This document shows positions 9,019-17,410 of a stretch of DNA of 39,095 nt, in pieces. The number at the start of each line of letters is the position of its first letter. Positions within the stretch are counted from its first letter, which is position 1. The stretch spans positions 1 through 39,095 of the forward strand of contig JBOFTV010000031.1 in the NCBI GenBank assembly GCA_051652245.1. Direction: 5' to 3'. The translations under genes were made by a program, and so were the position numbers. The notes below the pieces were generated by a model. That model did no database searches. It was given only the letters and a program-made list of their open reading frames with translations, and was not told the origin of the DNA. The DNA comes from BHER01 sp051652245. GTDB taxonomy: Bacteria > Bacillota_I > Bacilli_A > Culicoidibacterales > Culicoidibacteraceae.

Positions 9019-9058
9019 TCAGTCTTTATTATTATTGAGAATAGTATAACAATTTAAC

Positions 9059-9092
9059 TTGACAAGTAACAGATTTTAGGCTAGTCTTATAT
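9059..9092 (+). promoter_or_regulatory. Probable promoter of the intact export operon
   Basis: TTGACA at 9059-9064 is followed at 17 bases by the weak -10 TAGTCT, or by TTATAT at a wider spacing. Flanking bases resemble those around the perfect promoter at 2110-2138. AGGAG at 9145-9149 is the ribosome binding site of the adaptor gene. Confidence 0.5.
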
Positions 9093-9158
9093 AGAGACAT
9101 GCAAAGTTATGGGACTTTTACAAAAAACCTAACTACATTATATGAGGAGAAAATTAAT

Positions 9159-10070
9159 ATGAATGCAAGAAAAGGAATTATCATTGCTATGGTTGTAGCA
9201 ATAATTGGAGCCGTTGGTTTTGGAGCATACTTTTTATTGAATGCTCCAGAAAATGTTGAGTTAAAGAAAGTTGATGTTCTCAATATTGAAAACGAGCAGA
9301 CAAGAATTATTTTAAGTGGTACGGTTCAAACAAAAGAAAGTGAATCATTTACCTATGACTATGCAACTTATGGCAAACATCAATCAACGCCGGTTAGTCT
9401 AGGACAGTATGTAAATAAGGATGATATCATCGTCGAATCAACAAAAAAGGATTATAAAGCACCCTTTAATGGTTATATTGCAGAATTAAATGTTGATAAT
9501 GCCTACAAGCAAGCAAAAGAGGCAGCCGATGATAGTATATTTTTGACAAAACCAGAAGTGCTCTATACAATTATTAGCAGCGATTATTATATTGATACAA
9601 GAGTAACAGAGTATGAAATTACGCGACTCCCAAAAAACCAGTTGATTACATATAGTATTAGAGCACAAGATGCTAACCTATACTATGATGCATCAGTTAA
9701 ACTGTTGGCGGGACTTCCAATTGTTGAAAGTCCTGGTGTTGGGACTGGATCTCAAAGTGATATTTCATATTATCGGTTAACATTAAATATGAATACGGGA
9801 AAAGAGCAAGCAAGAGTTGGAAATCATGTAACAATTAGAATTGAAGATAAAGATCACAAGGCACTAATTATCCCTCAAAGCGCGACAATCAGAGAAGAAA
9901 ATCGTGTATTTGTCTATTTATTTAAAGCAAATGAGGCCACTAAATTAGAAATAACGGGTAAAAATGTTGAAACTGGTTTCCAGGTGGAAACAGGTTTAGC
10001 AACAGGTGAACAAATAATTACATCAGATGTCCCAAATTTAACTAATGGTGAAAAAGTTGAGAAAAAATAA
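9159..10070 (+). CDS. HlyD/MacA-like membrane-fusion (adaptor) protein
   Basis: 303 residues. I chose ATG 9159 over the in-frame ATG 9099 because AGGAG lies nine bases before it and the reading starts directly with MNARKG and a membrane helix (about residues 5-27). The rest is extracellular: a first half with the lipoyl-like half-motif around KDDII and DYKAPFNGYIAEL, a beta-barrel region, and a C-terminal part with ALIIPQSATIREENRVFVYL typical of periplasmic-adaptor relatives in Gram-positives. It should link the permease to an exported substrate. The first gene of an adaptor-ATPase-permease operon; 29 bases separate it from the ATPase start. A relic of a second copy lies at 2163. Confidence 0.85.
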   Translation: MNARKGIIIAMVVAIIGAVGFGAYFLLNAPENVELKKVDVLNIENEQTRIILSGTVQTKESESFTYDYATYGKHQSTPVSLGQYVNKDDIIVESTKKDYKAPFNGYIAELNVDNAYKQAKEAADDSIFLTKPEVLYTIISSDYYIDTRVTEYEITRLPKNQLITYSIRAQDANLYYDASVKLLAGLPIVESPGVGTGSQSDISYYRLTLNMNTGKEQARVGNHVTIRIEDKDHKALIIPQSATIREENRVFVYLFKANEATKLEITGKNVETGFQVETGLATGEQIITSDVPNLTNGEKVEKK

Positions 10071-10099
10071 TAAATAAAAAGAAAAAATGAGGTGTAATG

Positions 10100-10768
10100 A
10101 TGATTGAATTACAGCATATTATTAAAGAATTTAAAAACGGCGAGCACATAACACGGGCCTTAGATAATATCAGTATCACAATTAAACAAGGTGAATTTGT
10201 TGCAATAATGGGACCATCAGGATCGGGTAAATCAACAATGATGAATATTTTAGGTCTACTTGACAATTTGACAAAAGGAAAATATTTTTTAAGTGGTAAA
10301 AATGTTGCCGGTCTAACCGAAAAGGAATTTGCTAAAATCAGAAATCAAGAAATTGGCTTTATCTTTCAATCTTATAATCTACTAAAACGACTCTCAGTTT
10401 ACCGTAATGTCGAACTGCCACTGATTTATTCAGGTATTTCCAAAAAGCAAAGAAAACAATTAACCATGGAAGCACTCGAACGCGTGGGACTAGCTGATAA
10501 GGCAACTAGTAAGCCGCATCAATTATCAGGTGGACAAATGCAGCGCGTGGCAATTGCGCGTGCCCTAGTAACCAAGCCAAGCTTCCTATTAGCGGATGAG
10601 CCGACGGGTGCATTAGATCAGAAAACGGGTAAAATGGTATTAGATTTATTTGCAAAATTACATCAGGAGGGTGCAACAATTATTTTAGTCACTCATGATG
10701 CTCACGTAGCAACATTTGCCAACCGGACAATTGAAATCCTGGATGGACAAGTAAGGAGTGATCGTTAG
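10100..10768 (+). CDS. MacB-like ABC transporter ATPase
   Basis: 222 residues from ATG 10100; GAGGTG at 10089-10094 favours it over the adjacent ATG 10097, and the relic copy has a single Met here. All motifs are present: Walker A GPSGSGKS (about residue 38), Q-loop FQSYNLL, signature LSGGQMQR, Walker B LLADEPTGALD, H-loop VTHD. It belongs to the LolD/MacB group, which powers export or antimicrobial-peptide removal together with an FtsX-type permease. Its stop overlaps the permease GTG by one base, which implies coupled translation. It may also energise the permease at 2430, whose own ATPase is deleted. Confidence 0.92.
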   Translation: MIELQHIIKEFKNGEHITRALDNISITIKQGEFVAIMGPSGSGKSTMMNILGLLDNLTKGKYFLSGKNVAGLTEKEFAKIRNQEIGFIFQSYNLLKRLSVYRNVELPLIYSGISKKQRKQLTMEALERVGLADKATSKPHQLSGGQMQRVAIARALVTKPSFLLADEPTGALDQKTGKMVLDLFAKLHQEGATIILVTHDAHVATFANRTIEILDGQVRSDR

Positions 10769-11988
10769 TGGGTATTTTTGAAAATATTAAGATGGCCTTT
10801 ATTTCAATTTGGGATAATAAGCTGCGGAGTTTCCTAACAATGATTAGTATTATTATTGGGATTGCCTCAGTTATTGCAATTGTATCAATTGGTCGGGGTG
10901 CAACAAGTAATCTACTAGGTAATGTTCTCGAAATAACCAATGGTCAGCTAATAATTAGTTACCGCAATGAGCCACGGAAAGAAAATGAAAATCCATTTGC
11001 TTTTGACCAAACAGTTCTCGACCAAAAAAATATTTATATCGATCAACAAATTGATGCCCTGGAAAATTTACAAGGCGTGGAAACAGTAGTTAAAACAAAT
11101 ACGGCAGCAAATGTTACAGCAAGTTACCGTGAAAAAGAGACGAAGGGGCAACAGCTATCGACAACAATGAGTGCCGATCAGCTCCTCAAAGACTTACAAA
11201 TTGTTGATGGACGAATCTTTACAGAGGCAGAATTTAATAAAGGAATCCCTGTATTAATTATTCACCAGAAGTCGGCTAGAAATATGTTTGGTGAAAGTAG
11301 TGAGGCCATTGGCAAAGAGTTAATTATCAATAATAAGATTTTCTTAATTGTGGGAACGTATCGCGAAATATCAGCCCAAGGTCAACCAACAGAAACATTC
11401 TACCTCCCTTATAAAGGCTGGATTGCATATTCTGGAAGTAACGACATCCAGCAGCTAGCAATTGTCCCCCAAAAAGGTGAAGACCTAAAAGCCTTAGGTA
11501 AAAAAGTAGTGGAAACATTAGATAAATACAAAGTAACAACGGGTGAATATGAAGTATTAAGTTTTGATGCCATCTTAAAACAGGCAGAAACACTCCTCAA
11601 TACGATGACATTATTTGTCACAATGATTGCTGCTATTTCTTTACTTGTTGGTGGCATTGGCGTGATGAATATTATGTATGTTTCGGTCGTTGAACGAACG
11701 CATGAAATTGGCTTGCGAAAAGCAATTGGCGCAACAGGAAGGCAAATTTTATTGCAATTTTTAATAGAATCCGTGACAATAACGACAATTGGTGGTATCA
11801 TAGGTATAGTGATTGGTTTGGCCGGTCATTCAATTGGGGCAGCAGTCGTTAAATATCCACTGGTAATCTACACCGATATTATCATAATTGGTGTTGGTTT
11901 TTCAATGGGAATTGGCTTGCTTTTTGGAACATTACCAGCAGCAAAAGCAGCAAAAATGCCGCCAATTGAAGCGCTCAGAAATTTATAG
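10768..11988 (+). CDS. MacB-like FtsX-type ABC transporter permease, copy 2
   Basis: 406 residues from GTG 10768. Four membrane helices (about 18-43, 280-305, 328-352, 372-392) with a large extracellular domain between the first two. The segment before helix three, VERTHEIGLRKAIGATG, and the C-terminal PPIEALRNL are hallmarks of the family. It is the partner of the ATPase just upstream and the adaptor at 9159. It differs from copy 1 mainly in the extracellular domain. The substrate cannot be read from the sequence; related systems export or sense peptides and lipids. Confidence 0.92.
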   Translation: MGIFENIKMAFISIWDNKLRSFLTMISIIIGIASVIAIVSIGRGATSNLLGNVLEITNGQLIISYRNEPRKENENPFAFDQTVLDQKNIYIDQQIDALENLQGVETVVKTNTAANVTASYREKETKGQQLSTTMSADQLLKDLQIVDGRIFTEAEFNKGIPVLIIHQKSARNMFGESSEAIGKELIINNKIFLIVGTYREISAQGQPTETFYLPYKGWIAYSGSNDIQQLAIVPQKGEDLKALGKKVVETLDKYKVTTGEYEVLSFDAILKQAETLLNTMTLFVTMIAAISLLVGGIGVMNIMYVSVVERTHEIGLRKAIGATGRQILLQFLIESVTITTIGGIIGIVIGLAGHSIGAAVVKYPLVIYTDIIIIGVGFSMGIGLLFGTLPAAKAAKMPPIEALRNL

Positions 11989-12008
11989 AAAAAGATAGGG
12001 AGAACAAA

Positions 12009-12500
12009 ATGGAAAAAATTCAAAAAATAAAAAAGATTCAAATATTCACAATCATTTTTATGGTAAGTGTCTTATTAAATCAGGGCGGATTACTATTTCC
12101 CCAAAATGCAATTTTAGCAACGGGAGGATCAATTGTGTCAATAGGCGCTTATGTGTTGCTCTGGGTTAGCTATGGTATGGGGCGATCGCTTAATATTAAT
12201 AGTAAACGCTACTTATTACTGGCACTTTTGCTCACTGTGGTAAGTATGATTATATCTGTAACAGGGAGTGTTTGGGTAGCAATAGAATTAGGTAAAGCAG
12301 CATCAGAGGGCGCTCAGATAACAACAGCCGAAGATCTTAGTCGGTTGCTTCCAAATTACAAAATGTTTACAACAATTATGATGCTTGTGGGAACTTGTGT
12401 TAATATTATTTATATTGGTATTAGTGCAATGGTCTACATGGATAACAAGAAACTTAGTCTAGAGACGCAAAAAGAAGTAGATGAGGCCTATAATAGTTAA
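12009..12500 (+). CDS. Four-helix membrane protein of unknown function
   Basis: 163 residues with about four hydrophobic segments (near 12-30, 38-58, 66-88 and 118-142), a basic N-terminus and an acidic C-terminal tail. It starts 20 bases after the permease, behind an AGGGAGA ribosome binding site, and a terminator follows it, so it is the last gene of the export operon. I do not recognise the family. Position suggests an accessory or immunity role for the transporter, which is inference only. The decayed operon copy lacks an equivalent. Confidence 0.75.
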   Translation: MEKIQKIKKIQIFTIIFMVSVLLNQGGLLFPQNAILATGGSIVSIGAYVLLWVSYGMGRSLNINSKRYLLLALLLTVVSMIISVTGSVWVAIELGKAASEGAQITTAEDLSRLLPNYKMFTTIMMLVGTCVNIIYIGISAMVYMDNKKLSLETQKEVDEAYNS

Positions 12501-12537
12501 GCCTTATACAATCAAATTTAAAAAGATAAATAAAACG

Positions 12538-12568
12538 AATGAAGGATAGAAATATGCTTCATTTTTTT
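12538..12568 (+). terminator. Terminator of the intact export operon
   Basis: AATGAAG (12538-12544) pairs with CTTCATT (12557-12563) across a 12-base loop, followed by a T run. A short stem, but perfectly paired and in the right place. Confidence 0.6.
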
Positions 12569-12699
12569 AATGAATTTTATGGTGAGTGAGTTATTGATGG
12601 AAATTAGAGATCGAGTTGTATAAACTTTGTGATGTAAAAAAATGCATTATACAACCAAGTGAATAAAAATTCACAATGATAAGTGAGTAGCGACAAAAA

Positions 12700-12743
12700 T
12701 TGACAATAATAATCTTGGGTCATATAATTAACTTGTAGCAAGT
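12700..12743 (+). promoter_or_regulatory. Consensus promoter with palindrome at the start site
   Basis: TTGACA (12700-12705), 17 bases, TATAAT (12723-12728): a perfect housekeeping promoter. ACTTGTAGCAAGT (12731-12743), a five-base inverted repeat around TAG, covers the expected start site and could be an operator. It serves the permease-ATPase pair at 12833. Bases 12569-12699 hold nothing else I can name. Confidence 0.7.
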
Positions 12744-12832
12744 AGAAAATAAGCAGTAAAGTAGCTAAAAGCTTTAACAAAAAAAGCAAGGAATGATAAT
12801 ACCCTAAATATATGATGAAAGGAAGAACAGCC

Positions 12833-13513
12833 ATGTATATATTAGCCAAAATCAAACAAAAAAAATACCAACTAGTTCTTGTATGCTCCCTACTTTTTGC
12901 CGGACTTGTACAAGGGAGCGTCTACACCTATTTAGTCTATAGCGATGATTCCAATATAATAGCATCAATAACATCAATTACAGAAAATAGACTAGGACCA
13001 ATTGAAAAGACAGTCAACTACCTGTTATTAAATGTTGGAATTATTAGTCAAATTTTTATGACCATAATCGCTTTATTTCTGACAAGTGGTTTATGGACAA
13101 AGCTCTTTAGTAAAAATATTAGCATCTTCCTCCGAGATTTTCGCTATGTGTATTACGGCGTATTAGAATATCTTGGCTGGATTGTTATCTTACCAATTTT
13201 ATTTATCAGTATCACCATTGTTATCACAAATTCAGCTTTTGCAACCTTTGTGATAACATCAATGATTGCCCTACTAGGAGCCGTTGTGATGGTTGCGCTA
13301 CTAACTATTTTATTGAAAAACTTCACGAAATATGGCTGGAAAGCAAACGTCGCATTACCGTATTTTCTGATTTTTCTAGGAATTGCTTTTGCTAGTATCT
13401 TTGCTAAAACGGTAATCTCCTTAAACATGCTCCTGTTCATCTTTTTTACAAGTGTGAGTGTGGTTACGCATTTAGTGCTAATGGTTAAAATTAGGAGGAA
13501 TCAATATGTGTGA
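12833..13513 (+). CDS. Six-helix membrane protein, probable ABC permease subunit
   Basis: 226 residues. ATG 12833 is preferred to 12812 because AAAGGAAG (12818-12825) lies seven bases before it. Six hydrophobic segments (about 12-35, 62-85, 104-127, 129-155, 165-188, 190-215) and little soluble sequence. The next gene, an ABC ATPase, overlaps its end by eight bases, so the two probably form one transporter of the ABC-2 type used for drug, peptide or self-immunity export. No clear family motif, so the permease role rests on context. Confidence 0.7.
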   Translation: MYILAKIKQKKYQLVLVCSLLFAGLVQGSVYTYLVYSDDSNIIASITSITENRLGPIEKTVNYLLLNVGIISQIFMTIIALFLTSGLWTKLFSKNISIFLRDFRYVYYGVLEYLGWIVILPILFISITIVITNSAFATFVITSMIALLGAVVMVALLTILLKNFTKYGWKANVALPYFLIFLGIAFASIFAKTVISLNMLLFIFFTSVSVVTHLVLMVKIRRNQYV

Positions 13514-14147
13514 AATCGTTAATCTTAGTTTTGGCTTTGATGAGCTGCTGCTAGAAAATGTAAACCTTTCATTGAAAAAAGGGAATCTATATTGTCTTGT
13601 TGGTAATAATGGAGCAGGGAAATCGACTTTTTTCCGTTTATTAAGTGATGAATTGAAAGCAACGGTGGGTGAGATTATCAAAGAGGAGAATACAACTGCA
13701 GTCTACGTCCAAGTCCAATATGAAATCGTTCCCTTTTTGAGTGAAAAACAACTATATACTTTAATCGATAGAACAAATAATACCGGGCCACAAATTGATG
13801 AAGAAAGTTATAGCGCATCTAATAAAATTTTGGGAGACTATTCAACAGGGATGTTGCAAAAAGTAATGCTCAATTTGCTGATGAATGTAACGCAAGAACT
13901 GATTTTAATTGATGCTCCCCTGGCAGCCCTTGATATGGTAAATAAAGATATTTATATCAAACGCCTTAAAGCAGCAGCAAGGAGAGGAAAGACAATCATT
14001 ATCTCAACCCAAGAACCAGATGTTGCATATCAGCTACAAGATAATTTACTAATTCTTGCGAATAAAACAATTAATAAATATGAAAATAATGGTGCAAGCT
14101 ATGAAATATTCCGCGAAGCGCTGGTAGCTGATATGGTGATGAAATAA
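13506..14147 (+). CDS. ABC transporter ATPase with altered catalytic residues
   Basis: 213 residues behind AGGAGG, overlapping the permease. Walker A GNNGAGKST (33-41) is intact and the signature reads YSTGMLQKV, like the YSxGM form of ABC-2 ATPases. Walker B reads LILIDAPLAALD: the catalytic Glu after the Asp is Ala. The H-loop His is Gln (IIISTQEPD). Both residues are normally needed for efficient hydrolysis, so the domain may bind ATP but hydrolyse it slowly, or pair with another subunit. The gene is otherwise full length and well translated, which argues against simple decay. Confidence 0.85.
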   Translation: MCEIVNLSFGFDELLLENVNLSLKKGNLYCLVGNNGAGKSTFFRLLSDELKATVGEIIKEENTTAVYVQVQYEIVPFLSEKQLYTLIDRTNNTGPQIDEESYSASNKILGDYSTGMLQKVMLNLLMNVTQELILIDAPLAALDMVNKDIYIKRLKAAARRGKTIIISTQEPDVAYQLQDNLLILANKTINKYENNGASYEIFREALVADMVMK

Positions 14148-14211
14148 TTTTGATTTTGTTGCATTAGCTTAAATTGTAAAAAATGTAAAAATAAGGAATG
14201 TAGGCTTTGAT

Positions 14212-14372
14212 ATGGCAACTGTAAGCATATTAAAAGAACTGAAAATAGAGCTCAAGCGGGTAATTTCGTAGATGCACTAAGATTATTTTATAATGATAAT
14301 GGATTTTATGAGTTCGGTAATCTAATTATTGATAAATCTGAAAGAGAAGATATGGTTGGAGATGATCATTGA
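14212..14372 (+). pseudogene. Small frameshifted reading frame
   Basis: ATG 14212 opens a frame reading MATVSILKELKIELK that stops at 14271. From 14256 a second frame continues with AGNFVDALRLFYNDNGFYEF and ends in MVGDDH at a TGA (14370-14372). A single missing base near 14255 would join them into one protein of about 53 residues with a helix-rich, acidic character. I do not recognise the family. Confidence 0.35.
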
Positions 14373-14396
14373 GAAACTAACATATTTCCTTAAGCT

Positions 14397-14427
14397 GCCT
14401 TTCACAAAAATGAGGTGGCCTTTTTTC
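14397..14427 (+). terminator. Probable terminator
   Basis: GCCTTTCA (14397-14404) pairs with TGAGG-T-GGC (14411-14419) with one bulged base and two wobbles, followed by CTTTTTTC. It would end transcripts coming from the ABC pair and the small broken frame. Confidence 0.55.
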
Positions 14428-14439
14428 TATATAAAATGA

Positions 14440-14603
14440 TTGACTAGGTTTAAAAGATAAAGTACAATTACTATTATTCAATAGGTTAAAAGTTACACAG
14501 AAAGCAGCGAAGAAGACCTTAGAGCCAATTTCTGTCAAAATAAGCATGGCAAGTCCTAGACCAGCGATCACTTATCTTTTAACATAAGAGAGGAAATAAG
14601 AGT
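14440..14603 (+). promoter_or_regulatory. Promoter and structured leader of the ATPase-permease gene
   Basis: TTGACT (14440-14445), 17 bases, TACAAT (14463-14468). The leader of about 130 bases is bracketed by GTTAAAAG (14485-14492) and CTTTTAAC (14576-14583). The second arm also lies inside a competing repeat, CTTAT (14571-14575) with ATAAG (14584-14588), next to the ribosome binding site AGAGGAAA. Two exclusive folds are therefore possible. No known riboswitch class is recognisable. Confidence 0.5.
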
Positions 14604-16685
14604 GTGAAAATAACCGATTTAACGATTTCTTACGGTAACAAAAATATTATCAGGCATGCAAACTTAAATTTCCCCCCAAAAACAATGACGATAATTACAG
14701 GACCATCAGGATGTGGGAAGTCGTCATTAATAGCCGTGCTCGGATTATTACACAAGCCAACACAAGTAAAAGAGTACACAATACGCGGAAAAGAAGTAAA
14801 TTTTAGTGATGATAAAATAAATGCGTTAATCAGACAGGAGCAAATTGGTTTTGTTTTTCAGGAGTCACATTTACTTAACAATTTAACGGTATTTGACAAT
14901 ATTGCACTACCACTGCTCCTGCAAAAGAGAAAGCAATCAGAAATAAGAGCAAGCGTACTTAGCATACTAGAGCAGCTAGAAATGACTGAATATGAAAAAA
15001 GCTATCCCTTTGAACTATCAGGCGGTCAAAAACAGCGCGTGTGTATTGCGCGCGCATTAATTTTAGCACCTGATATTATCATAGCTGACGAGCCAACCGC
15101 AGCACTTGATTTGGCAAATACAAGTAATATCATGCAAATATTTGAACAAATAGCAAAAACAAAGCGGGTCATCATCGTTTCACATGATCTGGAACTTGTT
15201 AAATATGCCAACCGGCAATATGAAGTGCGGGACAAGAAAGTCGTATTAAAAAGTGAGCAAAATCAAGAAGAAAATACCGAACCAGATCGTAAGAACGGGG
15301 AGAAAGCAGCGATTTTCTCGTTTGCCCGAAAATATCGAACTAAGAGTAAAAGCCAATTAAATAAATGGATTTTCCCACTATTAGCCCTAATCATCGGCTT
15401 TGGGGGCTATGTATCGACGTTTGGCGGCAATTATATCAAAAACCAGCAAGCAACGGTTGAATTCTTTTCCCCCGATGTCATGACAGTAATGAAAAAAGAT
15501 TATAACACCGGTGTAACGCATGAAGATGTCAATAGAAATTTCACCCTAACAGAACTAGAGCAACTGCGGGCGATTCCTGGTGTCCAAAGAGTAGATGAGT
15601 ATCACCGTCTTAAGACAACGGGACATATTGATCCTGAATTTGAAAAAGATAGTAACAGAACGCTATCTTTTGAATTAATGGGACAAAATAGCACAATTAA
15701 TTATAGTCCAAATGAGAGCAAAACAGGTGTATCACAATTAGATATTGTGGGTAAATTACCAGAACAGAATTTCAGTCACATTGTTTTAGCTGGAGATAGC
15801 AAAGCCGATTTCATTATTACCGCAAGATTTTTAGCAAGATATTTCCCAACAATTAAGCGCGAGGATAGCATCGGTCAAGAACTGAAATTTGACATCCTCG
15901 TTCCAACAAAATTATTTGAAATAAGCAACAAGTTTCCCCAGGGAGAAGTCCAAGGGGAAGTACCGTATTACAAAATAACCACAATGACAAAAAAAATTGG
16001 AGCGGTCGTCGACGATCGGAAAATTGGCTTAGATATCCTAGCTACGACCGCAGGACTCGTCCTGTTTTTACCACAGAGTGAGATTGAAGAGCAGATTCAA
16101 AAAGCGGCATCAAATAATATTGATAGCACCAAGGAGCAGTTTACCGAATATAGCTATCAGTCACAGGAACTACAACTTAAATTAACCCCTGAAGCAGATA
16201 GCGAAATGGTGACAACGCAAATTCAAGCGCTGTCGCGTAATAATGAGGTCATCCAAGAAAGCTACACGCAAAAAGTATTAATAAAACAATTTGAAGACAT
16301 CAGAAAAATAGGGCAAATAGCTGTTGCCCTACTTGGTTCGATTATCTTAGCAGTCTTTTTAGTTTATTATAACATGCTCCTAACAAGCCGAAAAAAGGAG
16401 TTTGGCCTCCTCAAAGTCATTGGACTATCAGAAGATGCCTTACTTTTTGTCATGATTTGGGAATTTTCATTTCATATTATCAAAATATGGGTACTTTCCG
16501 TGATTGTTCAAAGCCTTTGCAATTTATTTGAACCACTGTTAATGCAAGGCGGCACATTTACTTTTTCGTATGCTTATATAATTATCAACTTGGTTATTGT
16601 GGGAATATTTGTCTTGGGACCAAGTATTCCAATCATTTGGCGGGCCAAGAAAGTAGATCCAACAATATTAATTGCCAAACCTTAA
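14604..16685 (+). CDS. One-piece ABC transporter: ATPase fused to FtsX-type permease
   Basis: 693 residues from GTG 14604 behind AGAGGAAA. Residues 1-210 are an ABC ATPase with Walker A GPSGCGKSS, Q-loop FQES, signature LSGGQKQR, Walker B IIIADEPTAALD and H-loop VSHD, all intact. A charged linker leads to a membrane helix (about 252-270), an extracellular domain of about 300 residues and three more helices (about 570-592, 612-636, 655-680). This is the MacB layout, ATPase first, though the permease is only distantly like those at 2430 and 10768. Likely exports a peptide or protects the envelope. It has its own promoter and a terminator follows, so it is a single-gene unit. Confidence 0.88.
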   Translation: MKITDLTISYGNKNIIRHANLNFPPKTMTIITGPSGCGKSSLIAVLGLLHKPTQVKEYTIRGKEVNFSDDKINALIRQEQIGFVFQESHLLNNLTVFDNIALPLLLQKRKQSEIRASVLSILEQLEMTEYEKSYPFELSGGQKQRVCIARALILAPDIIIADEPTAALDLANTSNIMQIFEQIAKTKRVIIVSHDLELVKYANRQYEVRDKKVVLKSEQNQEENTEPDRKNGEKAAIFSFARKYRTKSKSQLNKWIFPLLALIIGFGGYVSTFGGNYIKNQQATVEFFSPDVMTVMKKDYNTGVTHEDVNRNFTLTELEQLRAIPGVQRVDEYHRLKTTGHIDPEFEKDSNRTLSFELMGQNSTINYSPNESKTGVSQLDIVGKLPEQNFSHIVLAGDSKADFIITARFLARYFPTIKREDSIGQELKFDILVPTKLFEISNKFPQGEVQGEVPYYKITTMTKKIGAVVDDRKIGLDILATTAGLVLFLPQSEIEEQIQKAASNNIDSTKEQFTEYSYQSQELQLKLTPEADSEMVTTQIQALSRNNEVIQESYTQKVLIKQFEDIRKIGQIAVALLGSIILAVFLVYYNMLLTSRKKEFGLLKVIGLSEDALLFVMIWEFSFHIIKIWVLSVIVQSLCNLFEPLLMQGGTFTFSYAYIIINLVIVGIFVLGPSIPIIWRAKKVDPTILIAKP

Positions 16686-16725
16686 AAAGAGAGCCCGCAT
16701 GTGGAATATGCAGGCTCTCTTTTAT
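16685..16725. terminator. Bidirectional terminator between convergent genes
   Basis: A-run, then GAGAGCCCGCAT paired with ATGCAGGCTCTC (one C-A mismatch, loop 16701-16707), then a T-run. Both strands present a stem followed by T residues, so it can end the ATPase-permease gene from the left and the NAD salvage operon from the right. Confidence 0.85.
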
Positions 16726-16786
16726 TTGGGCATTAAATTCGTTCTGTTTTAAATGAGGGGTGAAAATATCTAATAAGGGCATAAAA

Positions 16787-17398
16787 TTACCCCCCGGGGA
16801 TGTCCTTGCGATAATTTTCAAATAGGGTACCATAATCACGATAAAAATTATTGTCAAAAGGCTTCCCAAAAAGACACTCTGTTAATTTTTTTGCCTTGTA
16901 TGTTGAGTCGGTTTGGTGGAGGAGATGAAGTTGGATTGGCTGATAGAGGGCTTTGTTTTTAAGGCGGGTGATGGCGTGGGTGAATATTTGGAAGTGATCA
17001 AAGGCTAGTTGCTGTGGTGTGATATCTGCAATATTTAGCCAATGAAGCAACGGATAGGAATCCTTGGGATTATCTGGCGTGTCATTGCGTGTCATGACAA
17101 TGTGGGCAACGCTAATCACCCAATTTTGATGATTTGGTTGGCTGTATGTTGCGAGCTGTTCTGTATAAAAATCGGTAATATTAAGCGCCGTTTTTGTCAT
17201 GATGATGCTAATAAGAGCAGTTGTTGTCGTCTGCGCTCTTGTTACAAATCCACCAGGGAGGACATAGTGGTGCTTAGCAGGTTCGACTTCGCTTTTAATA
17301 AGTGCTATCTGGAGTTGGTATTGCTTGGCAATTTTCTTGAAACGGAACATCAGGGCTTCGACCCTTAGGGCCGGCCTTTGATCTACAGCTGGATACAT
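16787..17398 (-). CDS. nrtR: NrtR-type Nudix-related transcriptional regulator
   Basis: 203 residues. The N-terminal half is a Nudix fold with LPGGFV, but the catalytic Nudix box is lost: the REUxEE positions read TALISIIMTKT. The C-terminal half follows the winged-helix domain of NrtR repressors (LAFDHFQIFTHAITRLKNK, YQPI, FGKPFDNNFYRDYG). NrtR proteins bind ADP-ribose with the dead Nudix domain and release DNA, so NAD turnover controls NAD synthesis genes. It is the third gene of a pnuC-nadR-nrtR operon, 12 bases after nadR, with AGGA as its ribosome binding site. The likely operator is the palindrome before pnuC. Confidence 0.8.
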   Translation of the reverse strand: MYPAVDQRPALRVEALMFRFKKIAKQYQLQIALIKSEVEPAKHHYVLPGGFVTRAQTTTTALISIIMTKTALNITDFYTEQLATYSQPNHQNWVISVAHIVMTRNDTPDNPKDSYPLLHWLNIADITPQQLAFDHFQIFTHAITRLKNKALYQPIQLHLLHQTDSTYKAKKLTECLFGKPFDNNFYRDYGTLFENYRKDIPGG

Positions 17399-17410
17399 GA
17401 TTTATCAGTC

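Noticed and set aside
9099..9158. 20-residue N-terminal extension of the adaptor protein
   Set aside because: The ATG at 9099 overlaps the promoter region and lacks a binding site, whereas 9159 has AGGAG and begins at the membrane helix.
14377..14571. 64-codon minus-strand frame with a hydrophobic start
   Set aside because: GTG start without a ribosome binding site, lies over the promoter and leader of the ATPase-permease gene.
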